From: SMTZ1-83 sp048884925
Lineage (GTDB): Archaea > Asgardarchaeota > Thorarchaeia > Thorarchaeales > Thorarchaeaceae
DNA length: 7,678 nucleotides
Direction: 5' to 3'
NCBI GenBank assembly: GCA_048884925.1
Contig: JBHLQK010000154.1
Span: 1-7,678, forward strand
The position numbers were made by a program, and so were the translations under genes. Positions 1 to 5,231 of the stretch are shown piece by piece. The notes beneath the pieces were generated by a model. The model had not been told where the DNA came from. It saw nothing but the letters and a program-made list of their open reading frames with translations, and ran no database searches. The stretch's first letter is position 1; every line of letters begins with the position of its first letter.

Positions 1-206
1 ATTTTTGCTCCATCTGATGAAGTCTGAGATAATATCGCTGTAATCGAACTGGTATCTTCAAATCTTTCAGAGCTGTCGACTATAGGTGAGCTGCCATCAT
101 CACGACGTCTTCGTATCACACTTATAGTGCCGCAGGCAATCGAGCCACCAACTACTATGATTATAAAAAGGGCGTTTAAATTTGGGTCTGAGAATGGTTG
201 CATCAT
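1..206 (-). CDS. Membrane-anchored protein, N-terminal part (runs off left edge)
   Basis: Only the first 68 codons are inside the window. The frame starts at tandem ATG ATG codons (206 and 203), is directly preceded by an in-frame TAG, and has a Shine-Dalgarno AGAGG six bases upstream, so the start is well fixed. After about 12 polar residues there is one hydrophobic segment (about residues 13-32, starting LFIIIVVGG) followed at once by four arginines. This predicts a single span with the C-terminal side in the cytoplasm. After the arginines the chain is rich in Ser, Asp and Glu and looks like a flexible linker. I do not recognise a family, and whatever domain follows lies outside the window. 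It is transcribed away from the small protein/oxidoreductase unit. Confidence 0.6.
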   Translation of the reverse strand, partial: MMQPFSDPNLNALFIIIVVGGSIACGTISVIRRRRDDGSSPIVDSSERFEDTSSITAILSQTSSDGAK

Positions 207-260
207 CTAATTCCTCTCTTGACGATGGTCGACCAGTGGCTTCGGCTACATTTGTGTGGG

Positions 261-268
261 CTATAAAT
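261..268 (-). promoter_or_regulatory. Candidate TATA box for the left-edge membrane protein
   Basis: Read on the minus strand this is ATTTATAG, close to the archaeal TATA consensus. It is centred about 58 bases upstream of the ATG at 206, which would give a leader of roughly 30 bases containing the Shine-Dalgarno. It also reads as CTATAAAT on the plus strand, about 110 bases ahead of the gene at 378, so its direction is not certain. Confidence 0.35.
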
Positions 269-344
269 GCCTATCGGACCCAGCGAAGAGCAACTGGCTC
301 ATATTATGCAACTGGTCTTCATTCATGCTTAGTAATACCTAAAA

Positions 345-360
345 GGTGTTAGCAAACACC
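345..360. repeat. Perfect inverted repeat, possible operator or hairpin
   Basis: GGTGTT, four bases (AGCA), then AACACC: a perfect 6+6 base dyad ending 17 bases before the ATG of the small gene at 378 and 7 bases before its Shine-Dalgarno. A TATA-like stretch (TTAGTAATA, about 329-337) lies just ahead, so the dyad would fall near the transcription start, a usual place for a repressor site. It could instead form a small RNA hairpin in the leader. Both roles are inferred. Confidence 0.35.
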
Positions 361-377
361 AAGTCAAGAGGTTTGAC

Positions 378-530
378 ATGTTGGCTTCGAAGCTGAAATT
401 AGTCGTTGGTGGAGAAGAGGTTCACATGAATGAATTCGTTGCTAACGTCTTTCGTGATGTTGTCCTTGCACTCCTCAATAATCTGCGAGATATAGAATTA
501 GATGAAATCTCAAGAATCGAGATATCCTAA
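378..530 (+). CDS. Small 50-residue protein upstream of the aldehyde oxidoreductase
   Basis: An ATG with a good Shine-Dalgarno (AGAGGT, 367-372, five bases upstream) opens a 50-codon frame ending in TAA at 528-530. The protein has a strand-like start (KLKLVVGGEEVHM), a helix-like middle (NEFVANVFRDVVLALLNNL) and a strand-like end (ISRIEIS). This is a compact alpha/beta pattern with no membrane span and no metal-binding cysteines. It does not end in Gly-Gly, so it is not a MoaD/ThiS-type sulfur carrier of the kind often found beside these oxidoreductases. It lies 41 bases upstream of the preferred oxidoreductase start and its stop overlaps an alternative ATG at 530 (TAATG), so the two genes are probably co-transcribed. 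The function is unknown; a small accessory or regulatory role for the enzyme is only inferred from position. Confidence 0.6.
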   Translation: MLASKLKLVVGGEEVHMNEFVANVFRDVVLALLNNLRDIELDEISRIEIS

Positions 531-558
531 TGGCTTATACGATTCACTTACTGGTCTT

Positions 559-566
559 GGATGTGA
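559..566 (+). promoter_or_regulatory. Ribosome binding site that favours the internal start of the oxidoreductase
   Basis: GGATGTGA matches the archaeal Shine-Dalgarno GGAGGTGA at seven of eight bases and sits five bases before the ATG at 572. No comparable site precedes the ATG at 530. This supports 572 as the start. Confidence 0.5.
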
Positions 567-571
567 ACAAT

Positions 572-2386
572 ATGACTATGCTAGGTTGGAATGGCAAGAT
601 TTTGTGGATGGACTTGACTACCCAAGAAACACGAGAAGAAGCGCTTGACCCTGAAATATACCAGAAGTTTATCGGCGGCAAAGGACTTGGTGCATACTTA
701 CTCTATCGTGAACTTGAAGCTGGCACAAATCCCTTGAGTCCTGAGAATCTACTCCTGTTTATGACGGGTCCCCTCCAGGGGCTTCCAGCCCCAAATGTAG
801 GAAGATGGTCACTCGTAACAAAATCTCCCCTAACAGGCATCTATCTAGATACACATTGCGGAGAGGCGCTGGGGAGAGAGATAAAGATGTCAGGCTATGA
901 TGCTGTGGGAATAAGAGGAAAGGCAGAGAAGCCAACAACAGTTGTGATTGAGGACGAAAACATCAAGTTTGAAGATGCATCCCACATCTGGGGAAAGGGT
1001 GTCAACGAATCCACACAAGCTTTGAAGGATTCTCATCAAAAGGATGCTGTTGTATACGTGATTGGTCCTGCCGGCGAGAGGATGAGTCTAATCGCAACAG
1101 GATGCTGCGAGATTGCACATCAGACAGGCCGCGGAGGCGCAGGGGCTGTGATGGGGTCGAAGAACCTCAAGGCTATGATAGCCAAGGGAACAAAACGGAT
1201 AACACCATCTGACAAAGCCGTCTTTGGAGCAGTTAGAAAAGAAGCCCAAGATCTATGGGATGATAAGGGTCCTGAATATGGATTCAAGAAGTATGGTACT
1301 TCCACATTGACTGAGGTTGCTAACACTCGTGGCCAGTTTCCCACCCAAAATTGGCGGAGTGGCTATCTTGAGGGGAATGAAAGCCTTTGGCCAGAGGAAT
1401 TAGCTGAATGGTATGCAGGAAACGATATGTCATGTCCCCATTGCATAATGCGATGTACTCATGCCTATCGAACTGAAGTGGATGGGGAAGAGGTTCTATC
1501 AACTCCAGAATATGAAACGTGGGGAATGTTGGCGGGGGACTTGGGCATTACTGACCCGCATGTTCTGTTCGAGCTCTGCTATATTGCCGATGATTTAGGA
1601 CTTGATACCATTAGCGCTGGATCAGTGATTGCATTCGCTATGGAGGCATTCGAGAAAGGCATTCTCACAGAGGATGAAATTGGATTTGCGCTAAGATTTG
1701 GCGATGGAGCATCTGCTATCCGTATTCTCCGGATGATAGCAATGAGAGAAGGTATTGGTGATCTTTTGGCACTTGGCACAAAGAAGGCGGCTGAAAAGAT
1801 TGGAAAGGGCAGCGAAGCATTGGCCGTACATGTTAAGGGACTTGAAACTGCTGCGTGGGACCCTAGAGGCAAGAAGGGGTTAGGACTCTCCTATGCAACT
1901 GGGGATGTGGGATCCAGTCATCTCAGAGGCTGGCCTGATACATCAGAGCCACCTAATGCATCAGCAATAGATATGGTTGAGTCGATGCTTGAAAGCCGGT
2001 ATCTCAAGATTCTTCGTGACTCATTGGTAGTATGCCATTTCGTGTGGCATATTCCACTTGGATTTGAGCCTCTCATTAGGCTGTTGAACGGAGCCACAGG
2101 GCTCCAATATGACCAAGAGAGCATCAATCTATTCGGCCAGCGCGTAGAAACGCTAACTCGCATGTTCAATCAAAGAGAAGGCATTTCTAGGGTTGATGAT
2201 GTTCTTCCCAAGAGATTCTGGGAAGGACAAGTTGGTGGTCCCAATAAAGGCCTACCTGCTTATATAAGTAAGGAGGACTTTGAAGCCAGTCTTGACAAGT
2301 ACTATGATTTCTTGGGCTGGGATAGGGAGGATGGTCTCCCTACCGTTGAAACTCTAAAGAAACTTGGGCTAGATGAAATCGTTTAG
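572..2386 (+). CDS. aor: Tungsten-containing aldehyde:ferredoxin oxidoreductase
   Basis: Oxidises aldehydes to carboxylic acids in the cytoplasm, passing electrons to ferredoxin, with a tungsto-bispterin cofactor and one [4Fe-4S] cluster. The N-terminal GWNGKILWMDLTT is the usual family opening. The motif GRGGAGAVMGSKNLKA (about 186-201) and WDPRG (429-433) are family signatures in the pterin-binding domains. Cluster ligands are visible as Cys288-X2-Cys291-X3-Cys295, with a fourth in DSLVVCHF (Cys488). PEYET places Glu313 where the Pyrococcus furiosus enzyme, as I recall it, has a catalytic Glu; SSHLRG supplies a candidate active-site His450. I chose the start at 572 (604 residues) because it fits the family opening and the usual length of about 605, and it has a Shine-Dalgarno. 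The longer frame from 530 adds 14 residues with no family support. The substrate cannot be read from sequence. The gene ends in a 4-base tail-to-tail overlap with the GNAT gene. Confidence 0.93.
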   Translation: MTMLGWNGKILWMDLTTQETREEALDPEIYQKFIGGKGLGAYLLYRELEAGTNPLSPENLLLFMTGPLQGLPAPNVGRWSLVTKSPLTGIYLDTHCGEALGREIKMSGYDAVGIRGKAEKPTTVVIEDENIKFEDASHIWGKGVNESTQALKDSHQKDAVVYVIGPAGERMSLIATGCCEIAHQTGRGGAGAVMGSKNLKAMIAKGTKRITPSDKAVFGAVRKEAQDLWDDKGPEYGFKKYGTSTLTEVANTRGQFPTQNWRSGYLEGNESLWPEELAEWYAGNDMSCPHCIMRCTHAYRTEVDGEEVLSTPEYETWGMLAGDLGITDPHVLFELCYIADDLGLDTISAGSVIAFAMEAFEKGILTEDEIGFALRFGDGASAIRILRMIAMREGIGDLLALGTKKAAEKIGKGSEALAVHVKGLETAAWDPRGKKGLGLSYATGDVGSSHLRGWPDTSEPPNASAIDMVESMLESRYLKILRDSLVVCHFVWHIPLGFEPLIRLLNGATGLQYDQESINLFGQRVETLTRMFNQREGISRVDDVLPKRFWEGQVGGPNKGLPAYISKEDFEASLDKYYDFLGWDREDGLPTVETLKKLGLDEIV

Positions 2387-2838
2387 AAGATACGCTCTCT
2401 GAAGTATCTGCGCAAAGTGACTTCCTTGTGTATCTCATTGAAATCACTATCTAGAAACAGAGAAATCACATCAGCCCTCTCCTCCCGAATCATTGCATCA
2501 AGTGCCCTCAATCCCTTTTCTTGTGCTAGTTCGATTGTTTCTTCGAGCATTTGCTTGCCTAAATCGGTACTCTCCAAGGCATCTTCAATCTCAAAGTGGA
2601 GAATCTGTCCGATATCTCCATGTCGGGGATCTCTTACAACATCGAGCTTTAATGCAGCAATCACCATACCTTTGGCAACTGCAACAATATACATGGTTTC
2701 CCTAGCTTTTCCACCTGATGAAATTGTGGGACGACTGGAAAGATCATGGAAATCAAGACCTTCTCTCCTATAGAACTCTTCTAAGGATGTTCTGTCCTGG
2801 GCTGTAGCCAATCTGACTTCAATATCCACAGTTTTCAT
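2383..2838 (-). CDS. GNAT-like N-acetyltransferase
   Basis: A 151-residue protein with the layout of the GCN5-related acetyltransferase fold. The opening strand and helix (VDIEVRLATAQDRTSLEEFY, residues 4-23) are typical of the family. Central strands at about 48-70 (TMYIVAVAKGMVIAALKLDV) are followed by a strand plus helix at about 80-108 (IGQILHFEIE, then LGKQMLEETIELAQEKG) where acetyl-CoA would bind, and by LRALDAMI and a C-terminal strand. The pyrophosphate loop is weak: STDLGKQ stands where Q/R-X-X-G-X-G/A is usual, so acetyl-CoA binding is not assured. The frame is open further up to a GTG at 2907, adding a 23-residue hydrophobic stretch, but the ATG at 2838 fits the family start, follows GGAG closely, and lies about 41 bases from a TATA-like box. 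The acceptor substrate is unknown. Confidence 0.7.
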   Translation of the reverse strand: MKTVDIEVRLATAQDRTSLEEFYRREGLDFHDLSSRPTISSGGKARETMYIVAVAKGMVIAALKLDVVRDPRHGDIGQILHFEIEDALESTDLGKQMLEETIELAQEKGLRALDAMIREERADVISLFLDSDFNEIHKEVTLRRYFRERIF

Positions 2839-2871
2839 TCTCCACAATAGCCAAAATGCCACCACGCCGGA

Positions 2872-2885
2872 TAGAAATATTTTGG
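2872..2885 (-). promoter_or_regulatory. Candidate TATA box for the GNAT gene
   Basis: On the minus strand the sequence is CCAAAATATTTCTA, an AT-rich core with a plausible BRE-like flank, centred about 41 bases upstream of the ATG at 2838. Transcription would start about 15 bases before that ATG. It lies inside the longer frame from 2907, which argues against the longer protein. Confidence 0.4.
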
Positions 2886-2927
2886 TACGGCTAATGCCAC
2901 AAATCACGTGGCTCCCTAGTGGGCATC

Positions 2928-2936
2928 TTCATATAG
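2928..2936 (+). promoter_or_regulatory. Candidate TATA box for the small membrane protein
   Basis: TTCATATAG is centred about 35 bases before the ATG at 2967, giving a leader of about 9 bases. No Shine-Dalgarno is seen before that ATG, which agrees with a very short leader. The match to the consensus is modest. Confidence 0.3.
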
Positions 2937-2966
2937 TGAAGTATCATTATAGCATTCGAAGTCGTT

Positions 2967-3098
2967 ATGGAAACATCAAATCCTTCAATAGATGCAAAAA
3001 GCAAAACCGATAGTCTTCTCATCATTCTTCTTGTATTATGTTTGATAATCCTCCTGTTGACGGTGGCTATCATATACCTGCCACTACAATACAGATAG
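2967..3098 (+). CDS. Small single-span membrane protein (43 residues)
   Basis: ATG to TAG, 43 codons. A polar, charged N-terminus (METSNPSIDAKSKTD) is followed by one long hydrophobic helix (about residues 16-38, LLIILLVLCLIILLLTVAII in its core) and a short tail LPLQYR. This is a clean single-span protein. Because the span has Leu/Ile/Val codons throughout and the opposite strand reads as a meaningless basic peptide, coding on this strand is the better explanation. It stands alone on the plus strand between two minus-strand genes and ends 10 bases before the stop of the ATPase gene, which converges on it. It also shares a divergent promoter region with the GNAT gene. No family is recognised. 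Confidence 0.5.
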   Translation: METSNPSIDAKSKTDSLLIILLVLCLIILLLTVAIIYLPLQYR

Positions 3099-3108
3099 TT
3101 CATTGAGT

Positions 3109-3870
3109 CTACTTCACTACATTGTACATGCGTTCAATACATTTCGTGAACTCACTATCTGGATGCCGTAACGTGACAACATAGCGGCTTCCAGCCTCAA
3201 TAAGAAGAGGGAGCAGGGGAATAATAGAAGCCACCGAAGTCTTGAACTTCTTCTCAACCTCACCTATGATAGCCTTGTCTTCATAGATGCTAGGTTTCTT
3301 GTTAATAATGATTCTAATATCAGGGACTTGCAGCTTGCGCGCAACACTTAACGTGGCTGCTGTACCTAGCAAATCCTGCTCATCAATTCTTGCCACTACA
3401 AAGAGGTAGTCAGCAGTTGCCATCGAAAGAAGCGTTTCTCTATCCAGTCCCGGGTGAGTATCGATGATTAATAGATCCAAGTCCTTGACGCGAATAACTT
3501 CGGTGAATCCATTTCTGAGGTCGCTAACTTCGTATCCCTCGCGAAGGATTCGAGTAATGTCATCAGCAGTCATGGAGCTAGGTATGAGGAATAGCTTGCC
3601 TGGCCTCATACTGGAAAATTCTTCTCGAGCAGTAAGGTCTATACAGGCATCTGCTATGTCACACTCGCCTCGAAGGTAGTCGTTAAGGGTGCGTTTCATT
3701 TTCTCGCGACCAAGGCCAAAGATAACATGAATGCCAGGAGATGCCATATCCGTGTCCATTACTGCGACACGTTTTCCATCAAGCGCAGCAACTGCCGCTA
3801 GATTGGCTGCAATATTGGATTTTCCAGTTCCGCCCCTGAAACTGTGAATGCTCACGATCTTTGGACTCAT
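3109..3870 (-). CDS. MinD/ParA-family ATPase
   Basis: A 253-residue P-loop ATPase of the MinD/ParA (SIMIBI) class, which form ATP-dependent dimers that organise proteins or DNA on a surface. The deviant Walker A is FRGGTGKSN (residues 11-19) with Lys17-Ser18 for phosphate; the signature lysine near the start of the loop is Arg12 here. Switch I/A' is VAVMDTDMASPG (Asp39, Asp41), Walker B is LDLLIIDTHPG (131-141), and IIINKK (187-192) fits the base-recognition region. No DNA-binding domain is fused at the N-terminus and no clear amphipathic membrane-targeting helix is seen at the C-terminus. A TTG start at 3876 is possible, but the ATG at 3870 has a perfect GGTGAT five bases upstream. It is the last gene of the longin/winged-helix operon, two bases after the previous stop, so it probably acts with those proteins. 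Confidence 0.88.
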   Translation of the reverse strand: MSPKIVSIHSFRGGTGKSNIAANLAAVAALDGKRVAVMDTDMASPGIHVIFGLGREKMKRTLNDYLRGECDIADACIDLTAREEFSSMRPGKLFLIPSSMTADDITRILREGYEVSDLRNGFTEVIRVKDLDLLIIDTHPGLDRETLLSMATADYLFVVARIDEQDLLGTAATLSVARKLQVPDIRIIINKKPSIYEDKAIIGEVEKKFKTSVASIIPLLPLLIEAGSRYVVTLRHPDSEFTKCIERMYNVVK

Positions 3871-3872
3871 AA

Positions 3873-5156
3873 TCAATCACCGCGTTTCCTATTCCATTTC
3901 ACTTGACTGCCTAGTAACCGGAGTACATCTATTATCCTTGGAACTGAGATTCCTGACTCCTTTGATATGTCTTTTACAGACATGCGCCCATTGCAGTGAC
4001 TCCAAATTGAATCTAGAACCTTATAATCTCTCTTGGGAATTCCCACGACTTCCAAATACGCTGCAAATCGTTCATCTCGTTTCCCCAGAATAGGGTAGAG
4101 TCGCATTATCTGAATGGCTCCTTGTGCTATGAGGTGAGCTAGAGCTTCATCCACATGTTCGCGAGATAGCCCGGAAGCGTCATGGATGTCTGATATCGTG
4201 GCATCGGGACTCAAATAGCGAAGAACGGTTCGTATTCTGGACTGCACCCTTTCTGACATTTCTGAGAAGATTGGCCGCATTGATGCAAGAATCTCTGGGA
4301 TGGATTTGGTTGGTACAACAACATCATATCCGTAGAATGCTATCGGCGACTCTCGACGGCTCGGCTTTGCTTTCTTCGCTTGCTCCATATCGGTGGTCTC
4401 CACAAGCTCTAGGAATTCTCTAGTGGCATTGTACAGGACAGAATTGGTTTCATCTGGTTTCACAACATATGCGCAGACTCCCTTCTCTGGCACCCGAAGA
4501 AGAAAGAACGAGGTATTGCGTTCTAGTCCGGGATGAGTGACTGCTGTGACCTTTTTGGGCTTTTCTCCCTTTATGAAAAAGGATTCTGTGAAATCAAGGA
4601 CATCCTCCAACTCATAGGCTCTTAGATTTGACAATACGATATAACAATCATCTGTTACAAATGCGCCTCTGAAGATACTTGGGTTCTGCTCCACCCGGTC
4701 TAGAGAGTCCTTCAATTTGCTAAGTTCATTGGATGGCAATACTGCAGTCCGGTAACGTCTTGCCAAGCCAGGTATTCCACTGAACTTATGCAATGTGAGC
4801 TCTACAGTGTCAACAAACTGACGGAATTGCCTCGGACTGACATTCTCTTTGACTAATTCAGAATAATATTGGCTGACGAATTTACTGGCCAAGTCTTGTA
4901 GAATAACTCTGTAGATTTCTTCACTATCATGTTGGGATACAAAAGCAATGAACAATAGGTTGCCTTTCTCAACCCATACAAATTTGTTCGTTGCAAATGC
5001 CATTACTGTGATTCGTTCCTTGCCAACTTCTTGTGCCATAGCGCCAAAAGCAGATAGAAAGGCTGACACAAGCTCGTCGAGCTTTTTCTCTCCACTCACA
5101 TGATAATGGAATAGAGGGATTCCACCTTCTTGCATGATTATGATTTCTTTGACCAT
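3873..5156 (-). CDS. Tandem longin-like / double winged-helix protein
   Basis: A 427-residue soluble protein. Residues 1-125 show the longin order strand-strand-helix-three strands-helix-helix: KEIIIMQEGGIPLFHYH, then LDELVSAFLSAFGAMAQEV, strands to LLFIAFV, and SEEIYRVILQDLASKF. Residues about 135-255 look like a second longin-type unit (IFRGAFVTDDCYIVLSNL, helix ELEDVLDFTESFF, strands TSFFLLRV and GVCAYVVK, final helix). Then come two winged-helix-like units, about 303-355 (ISDIHDASGLSREHVDEALA) and 375-427 (VKDISKESGISVPRIIDVLR). The start is the ATG at 5156, with GGAGG seven bases upstream; the open frame extends seven codons further to a TTG. It is a clear paralogue of the protein upstream and lies between it and the ATPase. 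Longin domains usually bind small GTPases or other longins; the winged helices could bind DNA or proteins. The function is unproven. Confidence 0.85.
   Translation of the reverse strand: MVKEIIIMQEGGIPLFHYHVSGEKKLDELVSAFLSAFGAMAQEVGKERITVMAFATNKFVWVEKGNLLFIAFVSQHDSEEIYRVILQDLASKFVSQYYSELVKENVSPRQFRQFVDTVELTLHKFSGIPGLARRYRTAVLPSNELSKLKDSLDRVEQNPSIFRGAFVTDDCYIVLSNLRAYELEDVLDFTESFFIKGEKPKKVTAVTHPGLERNTSFFLLRVPEKGVCAYVVKPDETNSVLYNATREFLELVETTDMEQAKKAKPSRRESPIAFYGYDVVVPTKSIPEILASMRPIFSEMSERVQSRIRTVLRYLSPDATISDIHDASGLSREHVDEALAHLIAQGAIQIMRLYPILGKRDERFAAYLEVVGIPKRDYKVLDSIWSHCNGRMSVKDISKESGISVPRIIDVLRLLGSQVKWNRKRGD
3876..3881 (-). promoter_or_regulatory. Shine-Dalgarno of the ATPase, inside the end of the preceding gene
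   Basis: GGTGAT on the minus strand, five bases before the ATG at 3870, made from the last Gly-Asp codons of the 427-residue protein. This arrangement suggests translational coupling of the two genes. Confidence 0.6.
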
Positions 5157-5163
5157 GCGGTGG

Positions 5164-5168
5164 CCTCC
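5164..5168 (-). promoter_or_regulatory. Shine-Dalgarno fixing the start of the 427-residue protein
   Basis: GGAGG on the minus strand, seven bases before the ATG at 5156. It lies inside the seven extra codons of the longer open frame, so it selects the ATG rather than the upstream TTG. Confidence 0.65.
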
Positions 5169-5231
5169 TAGCACCAAGCGAATAAGGCAGGTGATTCTGA
5201 GACCGACTAAGCCTTTTTGTTTTGTGTATGA

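Noticed and set aside
227..234. Eight-base palindrome GGTCGACC in the left intergenic region
   Set aside because: Short palindromes of this size occur by chance, and it lies in the expected leader of the left-edge gene with no partner copy.
378..530. MoaD/ThiS-like sulfur carrier beside the tungsten enzyme
   Set aside because: Such proteins end in Gly-Gly; this one ends in IEIS and is too short.
2417..2773. Plus-strand frame of 118 codons inside the GNAT gene
   Set aside because: Serine-rich translation typical of a reverse-strand shadow; the GNAT reading has a family-like layout and a promoter.
2891..3103. 70-codon minus-strand frame between the GNAT and ATPase genes
   Set aside because: It is antisense to the small membrane protein and its translation is a low-complexity basic peptide with no fold pattern. 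The plus-strand reading gives a clean single-span protein.
3848..4093. Plus-strand frame over the end of the tandem longin gene
   Set aside because: Overlaps the well-supported ATPase start and paralogue C-terminus on the other strand; no ribosome site or recognisable pattern.
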